Assembly (NCBI RefSeq): GCF_030867095.1
Contig: NC_081824.1
Span: 49,634,882 to 49,698,881 of the forward strand
Direction: 5' to 3'
DNA length: 64,000 nucleotides
Source of the DNA: Alligator mississippiensis
Lineage: Eukaryota; Chordata; Crocodylia; Alligatoridae
Below are positions 34,701 to 47,224 of the stretch, piece after piece. Every line of letters starts with the position of its first letter. Within the stretch, counting starts at the first letter, position 1. The position numbers were made by a program, and so were the translations under genes. A model generated the notes under the pieces. That model had not been told where the DNA came from, did not search any database, and worked only from the letters and a program-made list of their open reading frames with translations.

Positions 34701-35421
34701 ATATCCGCTCTGCACGTGCCATTCATTCCTGCCCTTCTTTCTTCTCCAAACAGGGTTGGAAAGGGACTGGAGGCACACGAGGGGTGGGAGGACAGACTAT
34801 AAGGGACACTGAGGCTGTGGGGAGCGGGCAAGGGAAGAGGCTGCAAAAGGCAGCAGCTGGGGGGCGGGATCTATTGAGCGCAGCAGCTGAGGAAGGTCGT
34901 GTTGGATTGTCAAGGGTAGGTGTGAGCTCTCGTCTAGGTCTCCAGATGTAAATCAAACATTGCATAAGCCCCAGCGCATGCACGCAGGCAGGGACAGGTA
35001 CACTCTGGCTGGCGGATTAGATCCCAAATGGCCCCTCCCTTGTTAAGCAAACTGCCCACACCTCCTCCTCCCCCCCAGCCCCCAAAGCTTTGCTGTATAT
35101 TGCAGACTCTGTGCCAAAATGAGGCATTTGTAAGCATGTGCCGTGCCTGCTTCTGTGTCACTGCAGCCTCTGATGCCGAGTCCTCACTCCCTCTCGCAGC
35201 GCTGCTGTGCGTGTACCTTTGCTGGGAAATGCTGCAAAGGTAGTGCGAGAAGTGGCCGAGTGGGAGCCTCGGTCGGTATTGGCTCTATAACTTTCCGCGT
35301 CATTTTCCCCTTTTCTCCCCACACCCTGTTTTACACGGGAAGTCACACGTCTAAATGGATGAGCCTGAGAAAGGCTTGAGGCACTGAAAGGTTTTGATTC
35401 AGACCCTGATCGCAACCAGGG
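34700..35421 (+). promoter_or_regulatory. HCRTR2: 5' flank and 5' UTR region of HCRTR2
   Basis: GC content rises toward the exon. An ATTGGCTCTATAAC segment at about 35278-35291 could combine a CCAAT-like and a TATA-like element, and pyrimidine-rich TTTTCCCCTTTTCTCC follows at 35303-35318. The transcription start cannot be placed from sequence alone. An 11-codon upstream frame lies at 35355-35387. Confidence 0.4.
35355..35387 (+). promoter_or_regulatory. Upstream open reading frame in the HCRTR2 leader
   Basis: An ATG at 35355 opens a frame of ten codons plus TGA, ending 34 bases before the receptor start codon. The context AAATGG is moderate. If the transcript begins upstream of it, it could lower initiation at the receptor ATG. 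Confidence 0.45.
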
Positions 35422-35650
35422 ATGTCCGGGACCCAACTGGGTGATGATTCCCCTTCTTGTAGGAACTGGTCATCTATTCCAGAGCTGAATGAAAGTCAGG
35501 AGGCTTTTTTAAGTCCCTCTACTGACTACGATGATGAGGAATTTCTGCGATACCTTTGGAAGGAATATTTGCACCCCAGAGAATATGAATGGGTCCTGAT
35601 CGCTGGGTATATAATTGTGTTCATTGTGGCTCTCATCGGGAACGTCCTGG
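35422..35650 (+). CDS. HCRTR2: Orexin (hypocretin) receptor type 2, coding exon 1
   Basis: HCRTR2 is a class A G-protein-coupled receptor of the plasma membrane that binds orexin-A and orexin-B and supports wakefulness. The exon encodes 76 codons plus one base. The extracellular N-terminus has two N-glycosylation sequons (NWS at residue 15, NES at 23). It then carries the orexin-receptor-specific acidic and amphipathic stretch (TDYDDEEFLRYLWKEYLHP, residues 34-52), which in known structures helps receive the peptide. TM1 (WVLIAGYIIVFIVALIGNVL, 57-76) follows. It lines up with human HCRTR2 exon 1 with few changes. The exon ends ...GTCCTGG before GTGAGT, phase 1, so the next exon should supply TG to complete a valine. 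The ATG has a G at -3. The other six helices lie on later exons that I did not find. The similar HCRTR1 is less likely because the N-terminal MSGT and NWSS residues are type-2-like. Confidence 0.97.
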
Positions 35651-35656
35651 GTGAGT
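35651..35656 (+). other. HCRTR2: Splice donor of HCRTR2 intron 1
   Basis: GTGAGT directly follows CCTGG at the expected human exon 1 boundary. An open frame continues past it to 35778, but its sequence stops resembling the receptor exactly here. Confidence 0.95.
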
Positions 35657-36099
35657 ATCAGCCCCCCGCGCTCTGCTCCCAGGAGTTAGCATCTAAACCC
35701 ATTAGCAATTTGCTTAAGCTGCGGCTCCAGCGCACGGTTGCCAGAGGGGCATCATTTAAGAGCAGCGGTGAAGTGTAAAAGTTGGAGGGAGACAAAGACT
35801 TACGATCGTTGTGTATGTGTTTGGGACGCTTGGATGGCCTTTTTTTAATTATTATTAATTTAGGCAAGGCTAAATACACATCTGAGCTGAGAAGTGCTCC
35901 CTCTTGGTGCTATTTTTATCAATAGTCCGCGGGGCTCCATCAGGTCCTATCGCATTTCATGAGTGTTTTGCTTTGAAGAGCAACCTTTAGGCTACCCCGG
36001 GTTTTGTTTATGGTCGGGGGGAGGGGTGTTGTTTTTTCTTTTCTTTTATTCCTTTAGCTGTTTGCTACCCACAATTAGCTGGCATTTGCATGCACAAGC

Positions 36100-37110
36100 A
36101 ATGAGCTCATGCGGGAGGCTCCCGGCGGGGAAGGGCCGGGCGCCTCGCCTCTGTCCACCGGGTCGAGGTGCTGAAACCCCCCGGCCCATTCATCCCCGTC
36201 CTTTCCGGAGGGCCAGTCTCGTGCGGGCGGGCAGCTCCGTGTCTCGGCGCCTGGCGGTGATGGTGGCTTTTCATTGAGAGATTCATTCAGGCTTTGGCTC
36301 TGACATTTGGAAAATAGCAGCAGTGTCACGCCTCACCTGAGGGCACTGCAATATGCGACCCCCTCCCCCCCACATTCCCCCACCCGCTCTTTTTGGGGTG
36401 CCTGCAGGTTGAAACCCAGCCCTTTCCTTGTCTCTGCTTGCTTGATTTTTTTTCTCTATATAATATAATATAATATAATATAATATAATATAATATAATA
36501 TAATATAATATAATATAATATAATATAATATATTTTTTTTCCCTCGGCATAGGATGAATGGTAGGCTCCGTGGGTGGAACTGTGGAGAGGAGGGCGGAGG
36601 GACCTGTCTCACTCCCAACTTTCATTGAGGGAAGGAGAGGAGGCGAGGCAGCCTCTTTGTGCCAGTCTCTCCGCCCCCCTCCCCACTTTCATTCATGGTG
36701 AAGGAGGAGGAGGGGGCAGACGCCTATCAGCGCCGGGGAGGCGGGGCGGGCTCCAGTGGGAGCCGGGCTGGAGGCGGGAAGCGGGGTCTCGGGGGAAAGG
36801 CAATGGGGAGGGAGCGGGGCAGGGGAGGGGGGAAAGCGGTGCCGTGAGGGAAGCCCGGGGCAGGGTGGAAGGGGAGGGGGCATGAGGAGAGAGGGGGAGA
36901 AGGGAAGAGGGATGGGGTGGCACAGAGGCGAGGCTGGAGACGATGGAAGCGGGGGCAGCTCAGGGGAGAGGCTGCTCGGCGCGGGGGAGGCCGCGGGCAG
37001 CAAAGGAGGGAGGGAGGCGGCTCTGGACGGAGGCAGCGGCGCGGGCAGGGGCAGGGCAAGCCGGAGACACCGGTCCGCCAGGACCCGCTGAGACCTTGGC
37101 GATCACAAGA
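36100..37110. promoter_or_regulatory. CpG-rich and G-rich block in intron 1
   Basis: CpG dinucleotides are dense at 36110-36260 and again at 36720-37100, unlike the rest of the window. The second part is very G-rich on the + strand (runs of 3-6 G), with quadruplex-forming potential near 36790-36840. It starts about 450 bases after exon 1, so it may be the downstream half of the HCRTR2 CpG island, an alternative promoter, or the start of a separate transcript. Open frames through it are composition artefacts. Confidence 0.65.
36457..36533. repeat. (TAATA)n pentanucleotide microsatellite
   Basis: An almost uninterrupted run of TAATA of about 75 bases, followed by a T tract. Confidence 0.97.
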
Positions 37111-39639
37111 TTGGGGGTGGGGAGGCAGCTTCGGAGAGACTTGAAACGGTTTTCTTTGACATTTCCCAGTGCAGCGCTGTGACTGTTGCTTTTCCAGAGA
37201 CAATGTAGCGACATGTGATTTATTTTTTTTATTTTTTAAGGGCAAAATAAAACATGGGGGAGCTCAAATCAAGGTTGACCCACACCTGAGTCCCCCCCCC
37301 TTTTAATAATAATATTATTATATTATTACTATATTATATATTACTACTACTCGGAGCAGCCACAAAATCAGCCATTCACAGAAGGATGCGAAGGGAAGGA
37401 ATGCATGCAGGGGTTTATAATAAGCCAGAGTCCTTGGGAAGGGTAGCTCTCAAGAGAAATGATTGGATAAACATAAGGGAAATAAATGGCTAGTTCTAGA
37501 ATTCCAGGTAAATGGGATGATGATGATGATGATAAAGAAGTGTATAAAGAAACACCCAGCAACTGTACCCAGGTCCTATGAAGATGTTCAACAAACCATG
37601 CCAAACTGCTGCAAGACCATTAATGATATGTTAATAGTGCATTTCTCAAGGAAATTGAAGTGACAGGATACTGGACTCATGGGGCACTTCACTAACCAGA
37701 TACTTTCTAGCTATTCATTAGAGCCAAACATTCATCCCAAGTTAAATCAAAGATCCAGAGTTAAAGGAAAGCTTGAGTTATAAAATGCAACCACAAGAAC
37801 TGTCATCTTGAACCTGCTTACTACTGAGCAGGAGGCAATGACTGAGAATCTGAGACTAAGCAGGGGTGGGGGAGAGGTCCTTGAATTCAACGAACTAACG
37901 CTGGGATTGAATTTAGGAGGGGGAAAGCCAATAATAATAGTAATAATAATAAACTACTGGGAAGAGGAAAATGCAAGTTGGTGTTTGAAGAAGGCTGTTA
38001 CCACAATACAATAAATATATTTCAGATTGGGGAGGAGCAGGGAGGGAAACGCCAGCAACCAGTAGTGGCTCACTTAGTGGGAATGGATAGGGGAGGGACC
38101 CAGCTAAACACGGATGTATAGTTTAAAAGCTATAGGGGAAAATAGAGATAATGGTATCAGTTAAGAACAATTTAAACAGGTTTAAATTATTACAAATATA
38201 CTGAGAAGAGTGTTCCAGGAGAAAATATTCCAGAGTGAATTTAATCTTAATTTCTACTCATAGTTCTAGCTTACTGTAGGTATCTTGGGTATAACCTCCC
38301 TATAAAAATCATATACCACAGTAATTTTAAATAAGTTGATATTTGTATTTTGGTTATCAGGAGTAATTAACTTTTATTTGTAGATCATTCCCAGATCCTT
38401 CGCCAACAGCCAAATTCCTCCTTTTGGTATTTGACATATTTTGGTATGTCAGTTCTGTAAACCTCTGTTGATGTATAGACAGTTTAAGACTTGTAATATC
38501 TTTATTAAAAAGCCCAGCCCTGCTTTAAATCAGCATTGCAGTGCTGATTTAGCATTACTTTTTGTCCTAATGTACCCTGTGCATCTTCTGCCTTTTGAAA
38601 GTAAAGTTGTTTTCCCTCACCTTCCCATGACTGTCTCCTGACCTATTTCAGAAAAATAACATATATAATTGACAGCAGATGTCCAGACAGATTATTTATA
38701 TGGTGTTTAATAATAGGGTTGAGAGAATTGTAATGACAACTGAAGTTACTGGATCTCCTGAGAGTGCTATGAAGGGATGTTCCAAGGTTGAGTTGGACCC
38801 AACTTAGTAACTGGGAAGTGTCAGAAAATTTGTCCAGTATTAAGCAGATTTAAAGGATGCTAAGGGCCCAATGCTTCCATATAAGTAAAAATTACCAGTC
38901 AGGCCTGAGATTTTTGTGAGCTCTGTTTTATTTTTAATTTCTATTTCAAGCAAAACAAGTTTGCAAAATATTTTTTTTCTTGTAAATTAAACCACTTATT
39001 TTATTGGCTATTTTTTTAGGTTTTTATCTGAAAAGGGGAGTCTGTGCTTTATATCAGGGATGGAAAAAAAAGGGAGGAGGGGGACACCTTTCCATAAAAA
39101 ATTAGGTTACACATGGCCTGTAGATCATATAATTGGTTCTACCCTCAGCTGGTAGCTGTCCTTATGGTTCTTTTTATTTTAGTAGAGCTACATCAGATTA
39201 TATCAGCTGAGGGTCTGGCAGTATTGCATTTATTTTAGTATTATATTTTGTTTCTTTTTTGTCTCTTTCTTCCCAACCATCATCCTAATTGAACTAGGAA
39301 CCCAACATCAAATAAGCTAAACTTTTGAACCTACAGTGTTTGAGTGGACCATAACTAAACTTATAAATGTTACCATGTGAAAATAGGAATGGGGAACACA
39401 AGAGAGATGTAGTATTCCAAGTTTTAACTCTACCTGCTTTCCCTTTATTCCAAATTTTAACTCTTTGGTCCCAGTGGAGTTACTTGGTATATATCAAGCC
39501 CATGATCTTGGGAAAACTGGAAGTATTTAGTCATAGCTGAAGCCACAGTGAGTGAGTGACCATGTGAATATGAAGGATGTAATAAAGCCAAGCATTTTTT
39601 GGACAGCTCTGTAACAGTTATTTATATTTGGGATGTGGG
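37111..39639. other. Intronic interval without a recognised gene
   Basis: It contains short AT-type microsatellites: ATT/TAT mixtures at 37304-37352, (GAT)n at 37517-37533 and (AAT)n at 37930-37951. No coding block is evident. Confidence 0.5.
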
Positions 39640-39990
39640 GGAGAGAGGGGGATTTGATAGCAGCATTTAACTACCTGAATGGTGGTTGCAAAGTGGATGG
39701 AGCTAGACTTTTCTCAGTGGTGGCAGATGACAGAACAAAGAGCAATGGTCTCAAGTTGGAGCAAAGGAAGTTTAGGTTGGATATCAAGAGGAACTTTCTC
39801 ACTAGGAGGATGATTAAGCACTAAAATGGGTTACCTAGAAAGGTGGCGGACTCTCCATCCTTGGAGGTTTATAAGGCCTTACTCAACAAAGCCCTGGCTG
39901 GAAAGATCTAGTTGGGAATGATACTGCTTTGAGTAGGGGGTTAAACTAAATGATCTCCCAAGATCCCTTCCAAGCCTAGTTTTCTATGAT
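39640..39990 (+). mobile_element. CR1 LINE 3' fragment
   Basis: The C-terminal ORF2 blocks GDLIAAFNYLNG, KSNGLKLEQRKFRLDIKRNFL and a decayed LPRKVADSPSLEV-like end are followed by the 3' core (GATCCCTTCCAAGCC) and TTCTATGAT tail. Confidence 0.88.
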
Positions 39991-42326
39991 TTATGCCATG
40001 CCCTGTACATACAGAACAATGGTTTTGGTGCCTATCCAAAACCATATTCTGTTCCATGGCAACAAGTAACAGGAAAAGAGAGTGGGGCAGCTATGCTACC
40101 TAACATATAATTTGTATATAGAATAAATTTTTTAAAAATGTATCTGATGTTTTCTTTTGCCCCACAAGCTAGCCAACGTTAATAATTTTTTTCAATGCTG
40201 TAGTGTAAGGTAAGTCTTGCAAGGTATTTAAGAAAATATAGTAGGTTTATATTAATGTATGTCTATTATTTCTTCTTCAGTTGAATTTTCTATTGTATTA
40301 GCCATTGCTACATATAGTCTGATTCTTTACTGTCATTTAAATTGAGAGGTTTGGCTTCTGTATGACATATTTCAATTGACAGACCAACTGTTTTGGGCAT
40401 TGTGGTAACACTATTGTGCTATCTGAAAGTCAATTTACCAACTTGCATTTCAAATCATTTAACACTGACTTGGTGATTTTCCCATATATTTTTCCCCTTT
40501 CTTCTCAGGAGTTGGACTTTGAATTCTTCTGTCATTGACTGATACTATAATAATTATTTTGTATCCCCTGCAGTTGTTCAAATCAGAACTGTAATTTAAT
40601 TTCTGTTTTGCAGTCTCTATCAATTTTTTTTTTCTCAAGGATTGTAATAATTAATACATAGTCCCTTTGGCATCTGTATCTTGAGTGATTTGTTTTTCAT
40701 TAGTTTAGACTACATTTCCCTTTCACCGATTGTTGGATCTGTTCATAATATTAGTTTTAATAAATTATACATTTGTAAATGAGAACGAAAGCAACATGAA
40801 TCTCAGACCTTATTAAGTCATGAAGATCAGTTTATTTTGAGGAATGCCCATCTATATTTTCATTAACTTCAGCAGCTATATTGTCAGAGTGGAGCAGTTT
40901 ATCATTTGATTGCCCTTACATGTTATATATGGATCCTTTATATCTTTATAAAGATTTGTGTATGCCACCATTGTTTGGTATAAAGTTAATACCAAATATT
41001 GTTTAGGTATTTCTTTAACTAGGCTGTAATGAAGGCCACACAGATGCACTGAGGCAGAACTTGATCACTTTTGATTGATGGATATTTATTTTTAATTGGT
41101 TTCTATTACTTTTCTGTTTGTTTATCATACACTAAGTGTTGATGGACATTCAGTAGTCATATTAATACAAGCAATGCTATTTTTAGTCAAAAAGATTTAC
41201 TTTATACCTAGGGATCTACACTATGAATGATGTTACATTTTTCATAGAAACCATGAAAAAGGTGAAAAATGCAATTCCCTTGATTTTGGCACAGAATCGC
41301 TTGGGTGGGGGGAACCCTTACTAAAAATAAAGTGCTGCTTTCCCAATGGGAGACAGAAGTCATCAGGGGTGCTGCAGCCCAACCTCACAGAATGGGAAGC
41401 CGCCCACATGAAGGGGAGTAGCAAAGATGGCAGCCACTCTCCACCCCTCATTACTGGTTGGCTGAGAGGACTGTCTGCTGTGCAGCCCTGCTCCTTTCCA
41501 TCAATCTGTGGTAAGGGGTGGGGCCACATGATGCACAATCAGAGATGAGGGGCAGGGCTTCCCAGGCCCCTCAGACAATCAGCAGTAGGGGAGGGGCTAT
41601 TGTAAAAAGACTGCACAAATGGTGCCAGACACTATAAGCGGTCTGCGATTTTTTTCTTTCACCCTGGCATGATTTAGGTAGATGCCTAATTATGCCTACA
41701 TATGGCCAAGTTTAGACCACAGTACCATGCCAGGGAGCAGAGTGGTAAGGAATACTGTATCCACTCTGTGTGCACTACTTTCTGAAATAAAAGTAACATA
41801 ATGACTTAGTGCAGCACTGGGCATGTATCAATCAACTCTTCCAAAAAGAGAGAGTGTATATGCCTTTCCCACCTACATTATTTGTCTTTCAGGAGGTAGT
41901 GAATGAAAACTATATCACTATGAAACTCCCTTGAATGGTAGTGAAGGGATGTATCAAGTTGAGAGACGTGTTAATGATTGTATGTTTTGTTTTATCAGTG
42001 AGTTTGTATGTCGTAAATCCAACAGAAAAGTATCTTTTACTCCAGTTTTGAGTAAGATAGTATTTGAGGCTGTTGTATAACTTACACCTCACTTTGATAT
42101 GTTGTGTAGATAAAGTGTCCTTTTCTTCCTAAAGAAGACCTAGTCAAAAGCTGTATCTTTGGATCTAGAACCTATCATATGATCTGTATGTTTTTTCTCT
42201 ATAAGCAGTATGAAAAAGTAGCTTTGTCCTTAAGAAGATAGCCAATACTGGTGGCAGTCCGGGGTCACTTCTTTTTACTGTTTAATGGGCCATCTTTTAT
42301 AATGGTGTGCAAGAAGGATTTTTCAC
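39991..42326. other. Intronic interval without a recognised gene
   Basis: AT-rich except 41280-41640, which is GC-richer and may be an unassigned DNA-element fragment. No coding evidence. Confidence 0.5.
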
Positions 42327-43254
42327 TAGGGGTGTGTGAAATTATAATAATTAGCAGTTCACTAGAGGTAATTATAATAACTATATACACTTCATATCTA
42401 GGGCATATTCGATTAGGCTTCAACCCAAATCAGGGACAGTGATTCAATTCATTGATTCAAATCCAAATCTGAAGATTCGATGACAATTCAGAGAATCAGC
42501 AATTTGGCCATAGACACAGCTTTAAAAGTTCTTTTGTTTTTGTTTTTTGTTTTTTCTACATTCCTTGGGGTACTAGGCACAGCTCGAGAATGCTGCTGGG
42601 GTGGATGGAGAGTCCCACAGGAGTGGGGGGAGGGGCTTCCAGTCAACTTCCAGGTCTGCCAGATGGAGCATCCCACAGGAGCACTGGGGGCTCCCCAGCC
42701 CGCTCAGCAGCAGACACAGAAGTGAATCAGAAGTACTTCTGGTCAACTTCTGGGTCTGCCACTGAGCGCTCAGAGAGCCTCCCCGCTGCACCTCCCCCCC
42801 CAGCTTGGTGATCAACTGAGGGGGGACCCTGGGTGCCACCCCAGACCCAGGAGGCACCAGTTGCCAAGCTGTGGAGGCACAGGGGGGGGAGCCCCCAGCG
42901 CACTTCCCAGGGGATCCAGAAGTGGACTGGAAGTGCTTCTGGTTCACTTCTGGGTCTGCTGCCAAGTGTGCTGGGGAGCCCCTCGTGCTCCTGTGGGATA
43001 CTCCATCTGCCCCACCATAGCAGCATTCACGAGCCGCCTGGTACCTTGAGGTATGTAGAAAAAATATTTAAAGCTGTGTCTCTGTCCAAATCATTGAATC
43101 TTTCCAAATCTCTCCAAATTGATTTAGAGGGTTCTAATTCAATTCAGAAAGATTAAAGGGTCTCCTGATTTGATTCAGATTTGGAGATTCAGCCACTGAA
43201 TTGGGCTGAATCTCTGCTGAATTGAATCGGGGACCGAAGCTTCGCACAGCCCTA
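42327..43254. mobile_element. Foldback hAT-like element, 928 bp
   Basis: The perfect 8-bp duplication TTTTTCAC flanks it (42319-42326 and 43255-43262). The ends TAGGGGTGTGTGAA and TTCGCACAGCCCTA are inverted partners. Further in, both halves mirror each other: TTCAAATCCAAATCTGAAG on the left pairs with GATTCAGATTTGGAGATTC on the right, and TCTACATTCCTTGGGGTAC with GTACCTTGAGGTATGTAGA. The GC-rich centre repeats GGTCAACTTCTGGGTCTGCC-like phrases. There is no transposase. An 8-bp duplication fits hAT. Confidence 0.9.
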
Positions 43255-43262
43255 TTTTTCAC

Positions 43263-44814
43263 TATAATCTACACTTGTACCTCAGTGCTGTAGCTGCTGC
43301 TGCTTTACACTACCTCTGTAGTTTGTATAATAGAGGTCTCACATAGTTGATGGCTGTGTTATAGGTAATAAAATGTTAGTGTGATCTGCATACGTAGATA
43401 CTAATTATGTGAATGCTTCTTCATCCTTAGATGTAAGAAACTATATTTACTGCTTGCATACTCCCATGCTCAGGATGCAATATGTTCACTTCGCTAAAGA
43501 AATTTTTGGAGGATCCTTTTCTTGTTTACTGAATAAATGAGAAAATCTGGAACAAATTGGTTGTGTTCTGAAATCTTTAAATGGGTTAATTTTATAATGT
43601 CAATGTGTTACTGTTAAACTTTCACAGCTTGAAAAACCACTTTTGGGGCCAGCCCACATATTTTAAACATGGGTCTACTTTGTAGGTAGAACAAGAAGAA
43701 TCTCACTCAGAAAAGGAGCTCTACTAGTATTATTGTAACTGACTAGTGTTAATGGCTAGTGTGTCATGAAAAAAATCAAGTTTTTGGTCACATCTCCACT
43801 TTATTCCATTTGAAGCAGGAAGACCTCTTCCTTTCTTTTGTGTCAAGGAATTATAATAACTATGTCCACTTCAACAACACTTATAGAAGTGGAAGGCATA
43901 ACAATTCTCTCATACATTAGTATTTGACTAAATTGAAAAATCCTGATGATAATTAAGAACTAAATGTAAAATAAGAGATCTGTGCTGTGCTTAACATCTG
44001 CTGAGCTCCATGTTCACTTGTAGCATAGTTTCTGGATTTCTCTTATATAACAGAATAAAATAATTTCTACATAACCATGTTATCTAAAGAGTGTATTTGC
44101 CAACTTGTTAGCACAGCTGTAGACAGGAGTTTTGGCATCCAGTTCAGGTCATGTGCAGAGGGCTGCCTCCCTCTTTCCCCCCCACATGCACTATTATGTA
44201 ACGTTACCTTTTATTGTGATTTTACATAACATTGCCTTTTTGAGCAAGGGTGCCTGGTGCCAATATACTGCTGGTACTGCTTCTGCTATGGTATTCCTTT
44301 TTAGCTCAAGAAATGTATCTGTGAATTTTTTATTTACCTTGATGTCAATGATGAACGCCTCTGAAATAAACCACATATCACATTCCACATTTGTAAATAT
44401 CATCAGGTTGGTATATGTCCATGTATGCTCCCAAACATACCAGTGTATGCCTTTGACAATGCTTACTGAGGTTATTTAACTGAAAGTGAAATATTGAAAT
44501 GAAGACAGGATGCCTTTTAACTATTATAGTGAAAACTTCCTTTAACTGAAAATGACAAAATCACAGTGAGGGATACTAGGACAAATGCCTTTTCTTTTCT
44601 TTTCTTTTCTGTAGGAGTAGGATGATAAATAATTTTGGTTCTTGATCCTCTGACATCATTCTGAAAGACATTAGTTCTACTGGAATTGTGGTTAGTGAGA
44701 AAAGAAGAGAAGAGAAACTGGAAAAAATGAAAAGGGTCATACCTAAACCTGACAAATATGGGCTATACCAGATATTTTGGTTCTTTTTCCACTTGAAGCT
44801 ACAAGTGTGTTGTC
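43263..44814. other. Intronic interval without a recognised gene
   Basis: AT-rich, with a (TTTTC)n run at 44588-44611. No coding evidence. Confidence 0.5.
44588..44611. repeat. (TTTTC)n microsatellite
   Basis: About five TTTTC units in a row. Confidence 0.85.
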
Positions 44815-47120
44815 ATTCTTTTTTATTGATTTTTTTTCTTTTCTTTTTTAAGTGCAGTACAAAATTGTGTGTGTGTCTGGCATTGCTCTGACCCCTCTCT
44901 AGCCTGGACCACAGAGCACATGGTTGGTACAGGCCTAGCCCAGGCATGCAGCAAATTTATAATTTTTCCATGTACAGAATCTAATTATTGGGGGTTCATC
45001 TTAAATTCAGTCATTTTGGATTTGGGTAAACAGAGTAAAGTTTTAATTCCCAAAATATTCTTAGAACTCCTTCCAAGCTACACTAAACTTTTCAAAGTAG
45101 TTAAAGGTGCTAAATATGACTCTCTCCATAGATGCCAGCTGTGCCATCTCATCATACCAGATAAAGACCTTTGGAGATGTCCTGGTCTTCCAATGCTATA
45201 ATATAATCCTGCATGTCTCTAATAAAGCCTGCTGTAAGAATGCAATCTGGGAAGTAATCTGTTTGAATTCTGGAGAGATATATCCAAGAACACACACATT
45301 TGCCAGAGGTATCAGTGTGTGCAAGATCACATTAATTCTACTTACAATTTCTTTCCAAAACAAACTGATAATAGGGCATGATCAAAACATGCAACTATAC
45401 CTGCAATGCATCACATCTCCAACATGTATCTACTGACAGTATATTTAACTCTTTAAGTTTAGAGAGCCTAGTGTATACAAAAATGATCTTTTGTTGTATT
45501 GGAAAAAGTCTAAGATCAATTGTCAGTGTTCAAATATTGTGAATTACTGATTCCCACTGGGATTCTGTCATTTGGATAACTAGGTCTTTATTCCACTTCA
45601 GTTGCAAATACTCTGTTATATGACATTATGTATTCATAGAATGATGACACAGAATGGGGAAGAGCAGTGGATTTCAAGGCAAAAAAATGTATCTAGAGTA
45701 TTTTCTATACCTAAAGTCTTGGGTCTGAACTGTTACTCTAATACTTGATGCAACCACATATATTGCCAGTCAACTGTTTTCAGAAGGTCAAATTCAGCAT
45801 ATAACTTGGGAAAGGATTTTTTGTATGCAATTTCCTACTAGAAGCTATTCTACATGCACAATCAACCATACATTTCCTCCATATCAGTTTGTGGGACCCA
45901 TACTGCAAAAAGGAATTGCCTCAATTAGAGGCCTTTTTCCAAGCTATTCTAGCCACAGAAAATGTAGGAAGAGAGAGAGAGAGAGATGGTCAGAAATGGA
46001 GTTAATGATGATTTATAATGGAAGGGGAAACATAAATGCCTCTTCAGTTCTTATTCATATAGGAGAGCCATCAGTTATATCAGACAGCCAGTGCATAGTC
46101 TAACATTCTAAGGCAGCAGTGTGATATTGTCAAAAGTCTGAAAGACAAAAACCATCTATTTCAATTGTAGTTCCATCTTTTTTAATGAAAGTCAAGCCCT
46201 ATAGTCCTCTCCCAACAGAAACCTGTTGAATGTTTGGTTGATTATTTTTTTTAACAAAGTAGGACTGAGGGATTACAACAAATAGGTTTATATGACAGGT
46301 AACTTAGGAAAGGTAAGAAATTCCTTTTTTTAAGGTATTAACACGCCTCCACAAGGATATTGCCAAACTTCTCCATTTGTTTAGATCCTGTAATATAACA
46401 TCATGAATCTTCTGAAAGTTTTGGCAGAAAATGATCCTAATATTCTTTGATATTTTAATACCTAAAATAAGTTGTGTGTTCAGATAACAGGATCTTGTGT
46501 TTATCGTCTTCTATCTTAATGCCTTTTATACCATCCTTAGTTCTTATAGCTGTATCCAATGAGTCCAATTCTATATCAAATAGAAGGAAAGAAAATGGTC
46601 AACCTTGTTCAGTTCTCCTTTGCAAGGGAAATAGATCAGATAACATATTATTGGCCACAACTCTTGAAGTGGGATTTGTATATAGCAACTGTATCTACCT
46701 TATGAATTATTTACCAAAGCCTATCATTTGTAATGCACAAAACGGTGCTTCCAACAAACACAATCAGAGGCATTCTCTGCATCAAGAGCTAAAAGACTTT
46801 GGAATTTTGTACTACTGCTACTATATTAATAACCTGCTGTATATTATCTGAACCATGACTTTTTTGATAAGTTCTGTTTGAATTTTGTGTATTAATTTAG
46901 GGACTTACAAATGATGAGATCCAGTTTTAGCTAGGATTTTGGTGTCTATATTCTTTAAAGAAATTAAAACAATTCATGGAAGCTCAGCTTGGTTTAGGAA
47001 TACAGAAACAATAGCTTCATATAAAGTGACTGGTGGTATACCTTGATTTTTACTAGCAATAGGAATAGTTTATTTGCAACTTTTGTTAAAACAGTAGAGT
47101 AAAATTGGCAATAGAATTGT
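44815..47120 (-). mobile_element. L1-clade LINE, 3' half (antisense)
   Basis: Read on the minus strand, decayed L1-type ORF2 blocks appear in order: LKNIDTKILAK and LALDAENASD-like near 46900-46760, a TEQG-PFSFLLFDIELD block near 46610-46560 (the L1 RQGCPLSPLLF motif), GIKGIKI near 46530, then KWNKDL near 45600, and a CWRC motif near 45425-45410, the L1 C-terminal cysteine region. The T-rich run at 44817-44853 on the + strand is the A-rich tail. Many stops are present. It is the downstream part of the element whose endonuclease lies at 51647-52990. Confidence 0.75.
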
Positions 47121-47224
47121 AGTGTTATTTAGAATTATTATGTATAATAAAATTATATAATGTATGGCTATTATGTAGTTATATAACATATGATGATGCA
47201 ATAAGATTACACATTCTGCCAACT

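Noticed and set aside
35422..35778. HCRTR2 frame read through to 35778
   Set aside because: Similarity to the receptor stops exactly at the GTGAGT donor at 35651. The rest is intron.
36283..36625. Open frames with ILYYI repeats on the minus strand
   Set aside because: They are a translation of the TAATA microsatellite, not a gene.
36574..37245. Several open frames of 60-172 codons on both strands
   Set aside because: They are composition artefacts of the CpG- and G-rich block, with no conserved motif.
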